A program made the position numbers and the translations under genes. Positions 1-6,554 of a stretch of 12,018 nucleotides of DNA are shown here, in pieces. This DNA is from CAYPKG01 sp964411275. GTDB taxonomy: Bacteria > Bacillota > Clostridia > Christensenellales > CAG-138. Location: contig CAYPKG010000051.1 of NCBI GenBank assembly GCA_964411275.1, positions 1 to 12,018 of the forward strand, read 5' to 3'. How positions within the stretch are numbered: position 1 is the stretch's first letter; every line of letters begins with the position of its first letter. Under the pieces are notes generated by a model that saw only the letters and a program-made list of their open reading frames with translations, had not been told where the DNA came from and made no database searches.

Positions 1-1224
1 CTACTCATATCTATTGTGTTTTCATGCAAAAATAACGAAGAAGGAAATACATATTTAACCAGCATTCAGGCATTGTCTGATTACGAATTTATGTGGGGTG
101 TCTTGGAGGCAAATTATCCGCTGTTTGGGGCGCTTGAGCAACTTCCCCATAATAGAATATATAGCCATAATATTAAGTCGCATTACCTCAAAGAGCTAAA
201 AAGAGAAATGCGGAGTGGTAAAATTCGCAAAGATCGTTTTTTTGAAATCTTAGACAATACATTAAGTATATACAATCAATATGGGCATTTATCCATAGTA
301 TCATCAGATCTATATGGACTTATGCATAACATTTATGTTGTCAATAGAAATAGCTTGCCAGACAAGTACATCTATGATTATTTAAAAGACACGGTTGATC
401 TGGATCGAAGCAAATGTGCATACTCCTTTTCCGATAATGATAATACGCAGATGGATATTGAAACGCCGGATCTGGAAAAAGAAATTTGCGAGACAATCAA
501 ATTAACGATCGAAGATGGAATTGCCATTGTTTCTGTGAGCACATTTGCCTGGCCCGACTCACAATGTATCCCCCTGGCAGTAGCGAAACTCCAGGAATAC
601 TGTAAGCTCTCTGCAGACACAACTGATTTGATTATTGATATACGTAATAATAATGGAGGCAGCAGTGTCGTTTGGACTGAAGGCCTCGTAGCCACGCTCA
701 TAAACGCTCCGCTAACATATAACCAGCTGTATGGATATATGGATGGAGATATGAATGCCATGATATTTGGTGAAAGTATTCCTTCGGAAAATTATGTAAG
801 CAAGACACAAATATTATGTGAAAACAATATTTCAATTGATGAACTGGGTTTATCCTATTTAGACAGATTTTTTGTTGACCCAATTACAGTTTACCCCAAT
901 CAATCGGGTTATGAGTATTCAGGTCATATCTGGGTTTTGGTGAATGGAACTGTCTATTCTGCTGCTGATGCATTTGCCGCTTTTTGCAAAAACACTGGCT
1001 TTGCAACAGTCGTGGGAATGAAAACCCATGGGTCTGGATTGGGTACGGAGCCAATGATCTTTTCTCTGCCAAACAGCGGATTTCTTGTTAGATATGACGC
1101 CTTATTCGGTTTCAACAGCGATGGAACCAGCAATGCTATCACCGGCACCGCACCCGACATTATGATTGATAATCAGGATGCCCTTGAATATGTACTGAAT
1201 TTAATTCACAGCAGGGCAAATTAG
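1..1224 (+). CDS. S41-family peptidase, lipoprotein, 5' end cut by the window
   Basis: The frame is open from base 1, and the residues before the GTG at 16 read LLISIV, followed by FSC. This is the end of a signal peptide with a lipobox-like cleavage site (Cys at 25-27), so the true start lies upstream and the GTG at 16 is not trusted. Counting from that GTG, the S41 (C-terminal-processing/tricorn/IRBP-type) features are a GH motif at 90-91 (YGHLSIV), the LIIDIRNNNGG strand-turn at 205-215, the nucleophile Ser315 in GTVYSAAD, and a C-terminal GTAPDIMI at 377-384. The Lys of Ser-Lys CtpA enzymes, about 25 residues after Ser, is replaced by Ser340 (THGSGLG), so a tricorn-like His/Ser arrangement is more likely. 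No PDZ domain is obvious. The gene is visibly AT-richer than everything after 3500. It probably acts on peptides outside the membrane; the substrate is unknown. The next gene starts about 100 bases downstream. Confidence 0.82.
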   Translation, partial: LLISIVFSCKNNEEGNTYLTSIQALSDYEFMWGVLEANYPLFGALEQLPHNRIYSHNIKSHYLKELKREMRSGKIRKDRFFEILDNTLSIYNQYGHLSIVSSDLYGLMHNIYVVNRNSLPDKYIYDYLKDTVDLDRSKCAYSFSDNDNTQMDIETPDLEKEICETIKLTIEDGIAIVSVSTFAWPDSQCIPLAVAKLQEYCKLSADTTDLIIDIRNNNGGSSVVWTEGLVATLINAPLTYNQLYGYMDGDMNAMIFGESIPSENYVSKTQILCENNISIDELGLSYLDRFFVDPITVYPNQSGYEYSGHIWVLVNGTVYSAADAFAAFCKNTGFATVVGMKTHGSGLGTEPMIFSLPNSGFLVRYDALFGFNSDGTSNAITGTAPDIMIDNQDALEYVLNLIHSRAN

Positions 1225-1327
1225 GAAGCTATTGTTGAATTGCCCGGGGAAGTGGTGTTGCATCGTTTTACACCAAAGGGTTACTCTCGCAAATGATATT
1301 ATTTATGATTGTGTGGAGGGTGTATTG

Positions 1328-2662
1328 ATGAAGAAAAGGCGTCATCGTTTGATAAATGTGGTTGTATGGATTTGTTTCGTCTTTGTGCTGCTGACCGGCA
1401 TCCTGCGGCTATACGAAACAGGTGTCGGGCGGAACATTACATCTGTGGAGCTGCCGGAAACGATTGAACTCCCCGGAAAACGGCTGATCGCGGTGGGGGA
1501 GCCGACCCATGGGAACAAAGAGGTAACGCTGATTAGAAAAGAGGTATTGATCAGGCTGGTCGAAGAGTACGGTTGCAGGGCCTTTTTGCTGGAAACCACA
1601 TTTGGAAATTCTGCGAAAATCAATCAATATTTGTTGGAGGGGCAGGGCTCTGCGCGGGAATGTTTGAACCATATAGATGGCGCGGTCTATAGCACGAAGG
1701 AAATGATGGAACTGCTCCAATGGATCCATGATTACAATCTAGCCGCCCCCGACGCCGGGAAAATACGGTTTTACGGGATAGACATTCAGCGCGACGACAG
1801 CAGCAAAGCGTATTTACTACGCTACCTTACATCGGCTGACCCACAAAGCAACTACTATCATCTTTTCAAAACCGAGCCGTATCAGAAATCGAATAACACA
1901 ATCGAGGACGTCGTTCGCGAGATGGAGGACAGGAAAGAGCAGTATATCAAAAACACCTCCGAGGCGGAATATGTGCTGGCCTTGAAGCATTTGGATTGTA
2001 TTTTGAAAGCGGCTGAGCTGCGCACGCCGGGTCAATCAAATCTGCGGGATCAATACATGGCGGAAAACGCATTGTGGATATTGGAGTATGAAAAAAAATA
2101 TTTCGGGAACAATCAGGCCCTGCTTGCGGCGCACAACGGTCATATTATGAAACAAAGGGATACCCCCCTCAGATATATCCCCATGGGCGTATATCTTTCT
2201 CAAGAACTGGGGGAGGAGTATTATCCCATCGGTCTGGAATTCGGGAAAAGCACGTTTTGGGCCTGGAAGAGAAGAAGCGCGTGGACATATTCTGTGAAAC
2301 GCGAGGGGTGGCTGATTGATCTTTTGTCCAGTTTTCCGGATGACGTGGTGTTTGTGGACTTGAAAAACGAACAGGATCCGACTGCCGCTGCCCTGCGTGG
2401 ACAGGATTGGATGATCACTGGAATAGGCGGCTCCTATAACCGGGTGCAGTCATTGTTTCCAGGTTCGCAATGCTTACCGGTTCGCCTGGATGAGGCTTTT
2501 TCGGCTATTCTATATCTGCAAAGCGCGAGCCCAGCAGGGTTGGTGGGGTTTAAAACAAAGAAAATCACAGCTGACATCCTGCTGCTTGTGCTGCTGATCA
2601 TCACGGGGGCATGGATTTTGCGCAAAAGGGTTGGAACGAAGCGGAAAACTCCACGAAAATAA
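1328..2662 (+). CDS. Membrane-anchored erythromycin-esterase-superfamily protein
   Basis: The start is ATG 1328, which is preceded by TGGAGGG at about 8 bases. The frame stays open back to TTG 1232, but that extension has no ribosome binding site. The protein is 444 residues. A basic N-terminus is followed by a membrane segment at about 9-26, and a second membrane segment lies near the C-terminus (about 415-431) before a Lys/Arg-rich tail. The body matches the erythromycin esterase (Ere) superfamily: GEPTHG at 57-62 carries the paired Glu58 and His61, LLET contains Glu89, and FYGIDIQ is at 148-154. RDQYMAEN is at 240-247 and AAHNGHI at 267-273 carries the second His pair. All these catalytic-pocket residues are kept, so hydrolase activity is plausible. 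Ere enzymes open macrolide lactones, but many superfamily members are not resistance enzymes, and two membrane anchors are unlike soluble EreA/EreB. Macrolide resistance should not be assumed. Confidence 0.83.
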   Translation: MKKRRHRLINVVVWICFVFVLLTGILRLYETGVGRNITSVELPETIELPGKRLIAVGEPTHGNKEVTLIRKEVLIRLVEEYGCRAFLLETTFGNSAKINQYLLEGQGSARECLNHIDGAVYSTKEMMELLQWIHDYNLAAPDAGKIRFYGIDIQRDDSSKAYLLRYLTSADPQSNYYHLFKTEPYQKSNNTIEDVVREMEDRKEQYIKNTSEAEYVLALKHLDCILKAAELRTPGQSNLRDQYMAENALWILEYEKKYFGNNQALLAAHNGHIMKQRDTPLRYIPMGVYLSQELGEEYYPIGLEFGKSTFWAWKRRSAWTYSVKREGWLIDLLSSFPDDVVFVDLKNEQDPTAAALRGQDWMITGIGGSYNRVQSLFPGSQCLPVRLDEAFSAILYLQSASPAGLVGFKTKKITADILLLVLLIITGAWILRKRVGTKRKTPRK

Positions 2663-2779
2663 ATCCACAAGTATATTGGGCAGGGGAAAGCCGGGAAACG
2701 GCATTCCAGCATTGATTGCATATTAGCCATATGCGGCGTCGGCTGGATCCTGGTCTGCAGGGTATTGTTTCCACGCCCC

Positions 2780-2811
2780 GCGAAAGCTCCTTCGCTGTAC
2801 TCAGGATGATA
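2780..2811. repeat. REP-like intergenic phrase
   Basis: On the minus strand this reads CCTGAGTACAGCGAAGGAGC with ATCAT before it, and contains a small hairpin (GCGAA 2780-2784 with TTCGC 2791-2795). It resembles the widespread intergenic phrase of the form TCATCCTGAGYRYAGCGAAGGA known from many genomes; that assignment is from memory and only one copy is in this window. It sits in the 163-base gap between the converging genes that end at 2662 and 2826. The rest of that gap shows a short inverted repeat (GCATAT 2718-2723 with ATATGC 2729-2734) but no convincing T-tailed terminator for either gene. Confidence 0.4.
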
Positions 2812-2825
2812 AATTTGGCTTCTTT

Positions 2826-3401
2826 CTATCCGATGGTAGCAACCACCACCGCCCGCAGGATGGGCTCAAGCTCCTCCACGGTATGGGCCTGCCAAAACGC
2901 CTCGTACTGCGCCTGGGTTTCCCAGGTTTCTTCACTGCTATACTGGATGGCGTAGGAGCAACCGGACGCCGCATTGTACCACGCCCCGTAGGCCAGGTAT
3001 TCCGGCGGCCCAGCCGGGCGGAACAAGGTGTACGCCTGCCCGTTTACATCCTCCGACAGGGCGACAAAGGCGGTGTGATCATGGGCAAACGTGGTGTTTA
3101 GCGCCTCCAGCAGCTTTAATGTATCCGGGGTGCGCTTGACGACGATGCTGTAATCGTCCGCCTGCCACTCAAAAAACACCTGGGCGATGTCGTTCTCCCG
3201 GATCAAGCAAAAGGAAACCTCGGCATCCACCGGCAGCGGTATGGCCACGGACATCCGTTCCTCCAGCGCTTCCAGGCTCTCGACTTCTTCAAAATTCAAT
3301 AAAATCCGCGCAAAGGGAAAGGAAAGCCTGGGCCAGCTCAGCGCCAGTATCAGGGTCAGAACCAGCAGGCCGCCGATCAGCCAATAGCCCCCTTTTTTCA
3401 T
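2826..3401 (-). CDS. Small membrane-anchored protein of unknown function
   Basis: The start is ATG at 3401, preceded by AAGGAGGGG about 7 bases upstream. A longer reading from 3449 lacks such a site. The product is 191 residues. A short basic N-terminus leads into one membrane helix (about 6-22, WLIGGLLVLTLILALSW). The remainder of about 165 residues is soluble and probably outside the membrane. It contains an acidic stretch at about 37-50 (FEEVESLEALEERM), a beta-rich middle (SFCLIREN, VFFEWQADDYSIVVKR) and a C-terminal helix (about 159-186) starting near ETQAQYEAFW. I do not recognise the family. It lies downstream of the cell-wall hydrolase on the same strand but behind that gene's terminator, with its own promoter. 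It shares an upstream element with the hydrolase gene, so a cell-envelope role is a reasonable inference only. Confidence 0.72.
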   Translation of the reverse strand: MKKGGYWLIGGLLVLTLILALSWPRLSFPFARILLNFEEVESLEALEERMSVAIPLPVDAEVSFCLIRENDIAQVFFEWQADDYSIVVKRTPDTLKLLEALNTTFAHDHTAFVALSEDVNGQAYTLFRPAGPPEYLAYGAWYNAASGCSYAIQYSSEETWETQAQYEAFWQAHTVEELEPILRAVVVATIG

Positions 3402-3432
3402 ACCGGTTCCCCTCCTTCGCCCAAAATCATCG

Positions 3433-3487
3433 GATTTCGGGTATTTCAATAAGGTTCCAAACCTATGGGTTTGACCATCTTTATAAA
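3433..3487 (-). promoter_or_regulatory. Shared upstream element, copy A (before the 3401 gene)
   Basis: This stretch aligns closely with 5311-5367. On the plus strand both read GA-TTCGGG-ATTTC, then TAAGGTT, then CAAA-CT-TGG-TTTGACCA, then TTTATAA, with only small gaps. Copy A contains an inverted repeat, CAAACC 3458-3463 and GGTTTG 3468-3473. It ends 31 bases before the start codon and probably lies in the 5' untranslated region, because the predicted -10 box is at 3501-3506. It could be an RNA hairpin or a DNA operator. Confidence 0.6.
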
Positions 3488-3500
3488 GAACTCTCCTTAT

Positions 3501-3530
3501 ATTATATACAACTCTCCGTCAGAAAGACAA
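3501..3530 (-). promoter_or_regulatory. Promoter of the 3401 gene
   Basis: On the minus strand there is a perfect TATAAT (3506 to 3501). A TTGTCT at 3530 to 3525 lies 18 bases upstream, matching four of six bases of the -35 consensus. It sits just after the hydrolase terminator, so the small gene is probably transcribed separately with a leader of about 90 bases. Confidence 0.55.
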
Positions 3531-3555
3531 GGGCAGCCGCATTTTGCGACTGCCC
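3521..3555 (-). terminator. Intrinsic terminator of the NlpC/P60 gene
   Basis: On the minus strand a 10-bp stem is formed by GGGCAGTCGC (3555-3546) and GCGGCTGCCC (3540-3531), with one U-G wobble and an AAAAT loop. It is followed by TTGTCTTT. It begins 13 bases after the hydrolase stop codon. Confidence 0.85.
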
Positions 3556-3568
3556 TAACGTATATCGG

Positions 3569-5287
3569 TTAGAAGATGCGGAACCCGGCCACGAAGTTTC
3601 TCGTCCAGTAAGAACTGCTTTGGATGTTGGAGCAAATGCGAACCTTGCCGTCGCTGGAAGACGCGTCAATCATCTTTCCGCCGCCCAGCGCAATGCCCAC
3701 ATGCCCCCTGTAGCTGATGATATCGCCCTTTTGCAGGCTGGATATACTGGTGATCTTCTGGTACTTTGTAACCTTCTGCCAGGAGGCGGAGGTCATGTAC
3801 CCCTGCTTGACGCCGGCCTGATTGAGGCACCAGTACACAAAACCGGAGCAGTCAAAGGAGCTTGGGCCCTTCGCGCCGCGCTCATACCTGCAGCCCAGCT
3901 TGGACTTGGCGATGGCGATGAAGTTGTCCACGCTAACGCCGGTGACCTTCGGGGGGGAGCCGCCGCCGGAGGAACTGCCGCCGCTGCTGGAAGAACCGCC
4001 GCTTGAGGACGAGCTGCCGGAAGAGGAACTGGCCTTTTTCGCGCTGTCGCTCATCAAAGTGGTCATGGTCTGCTTGCCCACCTTACCGTCTACGGACAGG
4101 CTGTTTCGGGTCTGGAAGGAGCGCACGGCGTTTTCGGTTTCAGATCCGAAGTAGCCTGTGGCCTTACCGCCCAAATATTTAAGCTCAATGAGCCGTTTTT
4201 GAATATTGGTGACGTCGGAGCCGGACATTGTTATGACCAGGGCGTTGGGCTGTGCGCGGCTGGACATCAAGAGGCTGATGCTTTCCGGCCCCAGATACCC
4301 GTCCGCGATCAAACCGCTGCGCTCCTGAAAGCGTCGCACGGCGTTTTCGGTATCGTCTCCATACTTACCGTCGGCGTCGGTTGTCATATAGCCCAGTTTA
4401 ACGAGCTTTTTCTGATACGTCTTGAGCTTGTCGCTGACCTCGCCCCGGCTGAAATAATTCGCCTTCACGCTGTCGCTGTACAGCATTTCACGGGTTTTTT
4501 CCCCGATGGTGCCGTCAGGCGACAGTCCGTTCTTTTCCTGGAATTTTTTGACGGCGGCTTCCGTCTCCTCGCCAAACAGGCCGGTGGCCTTGTCGAGATA
4601 CCCCAATTCGCGCAAACGCGATTGCAGTTCTTTGACGTCCGTACCCTCGACTCCGATGGAGACGGAGTACTTGGTAGCGCCGTCGCTCATCAACAGCGCG
4701 TAGGTTTCCTGCCCCAGGCACCCGTCGATTGTCAGGTCATGCTTGCGCTGAAACAGCTTGACGGATGCTTTTGTCTGGGGCCCGTAGTATGTGGTGGGCT
4801 CGTCTGCTTCCATATACCCCAGCTCCATCAGCCGTTCCTGGATGTCCGCCACGATGGCGGCGGTCATGCCCTCTATCAACGGCGTATCGTTGGGATCAGG
4901 CTCCGGCGTGGGCGTTGGCACGGCGGTGGGCTCCGGCGTACTTGGCGCCGCCTTGCCCAATGCCGCAAGGCTGGACATGTCTATGATGCTGCTCTCGGGG
5001 GTTGGGGTAGGGGTAGGCGTTGCCGCTTTACCGCCGTTTGTGGCGGCAATCGCCACCGGAATACCGATCACCAGCACCGCCACGATGCCGATGACGATGG
5101 CCGCCTGGGGCGTCAGCCGCTTAAATCGGTTTGCCGCAGACGAGAAAAACGCCGTTACCTTTGCGCTGATGCTGTTTGCGCGAATGCGGCGCTTGCCTGT
5201 CCGCGATTTTCCGGCGCGGCGGCCATCCATTTTTTTTGCAAGAGCGGCTTTACGCAGCGCGCTTTTGCGATCATTGCTTTGCCACAT
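3569..5287 (-). CDS. Cell-wall hydrolase: membrane anchor, four PG-binding repeats, NlpC/P60
   Basis: The start is ATG 5287, with GGAGG five bases upstream; an in-frame GTG at 5308 is less well placed. The 572-residue protein has a very basic cytoplasmic N-terminus (1-60), one membrane helix (about 62-83), a Pro/Thr linker (TPTPTPTPE), and four PG_binding_1 repeats (about 136-203, 211-273, 281-343, 351-413). Each repeat carries the LxxLGY...G.FG..T..AV..FQ..N.L..DG..G..T pattern. A Ser/Gly linker (about 419-444) leads to a C-terminal NlpC/P60 domain (about 452-572). Catalytic Cys480 is in FDCSGF and His529 in GHVGIAL; the third polar position is Asp541 (MIDAS) where His is most common. It should cleave peptide stems of peptidoglycan at the outer membrane face. 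A terminator follows. Its leader carries the shared element, a palindrome and a structured GC-rich segment, suggesting tight regulation. Confidence 0.92.
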   Translation of the reverse strand: MWQSNDRKSALRKAALAKKMDGRRAGKSRTGKRRIRANSISAKVTAFFSSAANRFKRLTPQAAIVIGIVAVLVIGIPVAIAATNGGKAATPTPTPTPESSIIDMSSLAALGKAAPSTPEPTAVPTPTPEPDPNDTPLIEGMTAAIVADIQERLMELGYMEADEPTTYYGPQTKASVKLFQRKHDLTIDGCLGQETYALLMSDGATKYSVSIGVEGTDVKELQSRLRELGYLDKATGLFGEETEAAVKKFQEKNGLSPDGTIGEKTREMLYSDSVKANYFSRGEVSDKLKTYQKKLVKLGYMTTDADGKYGDDTENAVRRFQERSGLIADGYLGPESISLLMSSRAQPNALVITMSGSDVTNIQKRLIELKYLGGKATGYFGSETENAVRSFQTRNSLSVDGKVGKQTMTTLMSDSAKKASSSSGSSSSSGGSSSSGGSSSGGGSPPKVTGVSVDNFIAIAKSKLGCRYERGAKGPSSFDCSGFVYWCLNQAGVKQGYMTSASWQKVTKYQKITSISSLQKGDIISYRGHVGIALGGGKMIDASSSDGKVRICSNIQSSSYWTRNFVAGFRIF

Positions 5288-5310
5288 GATTGCCTCCACC
5301 GAACCCACCA

Positions 5311-5367
5311 GAGTTCGGGCATTTCCTAAGGTTTTATGTCAAAATCTGTGGTTTTGACCATTTATAA
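5311..5367 (-). promoter_or_regulatory. Shared upstream element, copy B (before the hydrolase gene)
   Basis: This is the counterpart of 3433-3487. It has the same order of blocks and ends 23 bases before the ATG at 5287. Its inverted repeat is perfect, GTCAAAA (5338-5344) and TTTTGAC (5352-5358) with a 7-base spacer. The hairpin is kept in both copies although the paired bases differ slightly, which favours a functional stem or operator over chance. Confidence 0.6.
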
Positions 5368-5392
5368 TGTGTATCATTCTATCTTACACATT
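5366..5392. promoter_or_regulatory. 27-bp palindrome, candidate operator
   Basis: There are perfect 8-base arms, AATGTGTA (5366-5373) and TACACATT (5385-5392), with an 11-base spacer. The site abuts copy B of the shared element and lies within the leader of the hydrolase gene. The size and symmetry suit a dimeric DNA-binding protein. The regulator is unknown. No equivalent palindrome is seen before the 3401 gene. Confidence 0.45.
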
Positions 5393-5499
5393 TGTTTCCG
5401 GCGGCGGATTACAGGCTCCTGCTATGTCAGCGGCTTCGCTGCGGGTTCCTCCCCGGCCTCCAAACGCCGATACCCGGCTCTTTGCCTTAGGCTATTATA
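5393..5499 (-). promoter_or_regulatory. Candidate promoter and structured leader of the hydrolase gene
   Basis: On the minus strand TATAAT (5499-5494) opens the region; no good -35 box is visible. About 95 GC-rich bases follow that can fold into several hairpins: GCCT-A-AGGC, GCCG-GGTAT-CGGC, CAGCG-AAGC-CGCTG and CAGG-AG-CCTG. There is also a possible long-range pairing of CGGCG with CGCCG near 5405. It also contains GGGGAGGAACCC. No coding frame is supported. Leaders of NlpC/P60 genes in clostridia are often c-di-AMP (ydaO-type) riboswitches, but the conserved 3' CCGA and GCUAAC elements of that class are not seen, so the class is left open. Confidence 0.4.
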
Positions 5500-5616
5500 G
5501 CATGAAAAACAGCATTTTTCGTGAATAATTCTTAAACATGGATATCTGGTGAAGGGATGGATGAATGATTAAAAGATAATTTTGCCGCCACAAATACCGG
5601 TTCCGGGGCTGTTTTT
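5500..5616. other. Non-coding spacer after the GntR gene
   Basis: This AT-rich spacer contains one inverted repeat, CATGAAAAA (5501-5509) and TTTTTCGTG (5515-5523), with one wobble pair. It lies directly upstream of the TATAAT used for the hydrolase leader. It is too AT-only to be a classic terminator. I see no clear terminator for the GntR gene and no gene here. Confidence 0.4.
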
Positions 5617-6306
5617 TTACCAGTCATGCCGGCCGCGGGCGGCGGACATGGCTGTGTTGACCGTGGTTTCCCGGTGCAGCCGGGTGGTTTCGGTAGCAGC
5701 CTCCACATCCCCGTTGAGCACCGCCTGATAAATTTTATTATGCCATTTCAGCGCGGAATTGAGAATTTCTACCGTGACTGTCCGGATGCGGAACAGATGA
5801 AACCGCATGCTGTAATGGCTGTATGTCTCCCACAGGTGCGGATTGTTTGCCGCCTGAACCAATGTGATGTGGAACTCTTCATCCAACTTCAAAAACGCTT
5901 CCACATCCCGGGATTTTGTGATGGTCTCGGTTTTTTTGATATTTTCCCGCAGAATTTCGATTTCCCCGTCGGAAATGTGTTTTGCCGCCAGCTGTGCCGC
6001 GAATATCTCCAGCATGGTGCGAAAATCGTTGAGGGCGATATAGTCCTCCAGCCGCATATCGTAAACCGTATAGCCGGAGGTAGCCGATTTTTCCAGATAG
6101 CCGTCCTTCACAAGACGGTTTAACGCCTCCCGGATGGGGGAGCGGGACAGGTTCAGGCGGGCGGAAAGCACCTCCTGATTGATCCGCGCGCCGCCAGACA
6201 GGCGGCCCTCCAGTATGTCCTCCTGCACCAGATGATATGCGATATCGGTTTTGCTCATAAAGGGATTTTCCCGGGCTAGCTCTTCCATGCGCTGTGCGTA
6301 TTCCAC
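5617..6306 (-). CDS. GntR-family transcriptional regulator, FadR/FCD subfamily
   Basis: The protein is 229 residues from the GTG at 6306, which has AGGA 8-9 bases upstream; the ATG at 6288 has no ribosome binding site. The N-terminal winged helix-turn-helix covers about 18-83, with the recognition region LSARLNLSRSPIREALNRL (47-65) and the wing ending SGYTV. The C-terminal FCD ligand domain (about 90-215) keeps the metal-binding set Asp142, His146 (DEEFH), His189 (KWHN) and His211 (LHRE). It therefore probably binds a metal and a small carboxylate, as many FCD regulators do. It is divergent from the oxidoreductase operon and most simply controls it, and itself, from sites in the 248-base gap. 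The ligand may be the 2-oxoacid or a related acid; that is inference. Confidence 0.9.
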   Translation of the reverse strand: MEYAQRMEELARENPFMSKTDIAYHLVQEDILEGRLSGGARINQEVLSARLNLSRSPIREALNRLVKDGYLEKSATSGYTVYDMRLEDYIALNDFRTMLEIFAAQLAAKHISDGEIEILRENIKKTETITKSRDVEAFLKLDEEFHITLVQAANNPHLWETYSHYSMRFHLFRIRTVTVEILNSALKWHNKIYQAVLNGDVEAATETTRLHRETTVNTAMSAARGRHDW

Positions 6307-6364
6307 GGCAATTTCCTGACTTTCTTTTTTCTTTCACGCCGGACAAAGGCACGCGTTCGTTCCT

Positions 6365-6393
6365 ATTATAATGGACGGTTGTCCCTTGCGCAA
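6365..6393 (-). promoter_or_regulatory. Promoter of the GntR regulator gene
   Basis: On the minus strand TTGCGC (6393-6388) and a perfect TATAAT (6370-6365) are separated by exactly 17 bases. They lie about 60 bases before the GTG start. The -35 box is part of the palindrome TTGCGCAA. Confidence 0.65.
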
Positions 6394-6397
6394 TCAT

Positions 6398-6449
6398 TTG
6401 TGTACATAATTCTATCCGAAAACAACGTTTTCGTACAGATTTTTGTACA
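6398..6449. promoter_or_regulatory. Cluster of GTACA sites, candidate GntR operators
   Basis: Three copies of a GTACA core lie between the two divergent genes: TTGTGTACATAA (6398-6409, palindromic except one pair), TCGTACAGA (6431-6439) and TTTGTACAG (6442-6450). Short sites with a GTnnAC-type core and T-rich/A-rich flanks are typical of FadR-subfamily regulators. For the rightward operon only weak promoter boxes are visible downstream (TTTACA 6473-6478 and GATAAT 6494-6499, 15 bases apart). Confidence 0.45.
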
Positions 6450-6554
6450 GCCGGCGCGCTTGTGTCGATTACTTTACACGGGGATTTTGTAGTGATAATC
6501 TATCATCTGTAGAAACAAATTATATATCGCAATATGGGCAGGGAGGTGCAGGAC

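Noticed and set aside
1232..1327. N-terminal extension of the erythromycin-esterase-type protein from TTG 1232
   Set aside because: No ribosome binding site for the TTG, while ATG 1328 has TGGAGGG at good spacing and starts a normal membrane-anchor sequence.
3470..3503. Plus-strand promoter (TTGACC with TATATT)
   Set aside because: The spacing is 21 bases and no plus-strand gene follows; the TTGACC is part of the element shared by two minus-strand genes.
3949..4034. Low-complexity repeat resembling a tandem DNA repeat
   Set aside because: It encodes the Ser/Gly linker between the last PG-binding repeat and the NlpC/P60 domain, so protein composition explains it.
4199..5329. A long open frame on the plus strand opposite the cell-wall hydrolase gene
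   Set aside because: It is antisense to a gene with four clear PG-binding repeats and an NlpC/P60 domain, shows no domain, and is explained by the G+C-rich codon pattern of the real gene.
5393..5499. Cobalamin riboswitch
   Set aside because: TAGCAGGAGCCTG only loosely recalls the B12 box, with two gaps, and the other conserved segments are missing.
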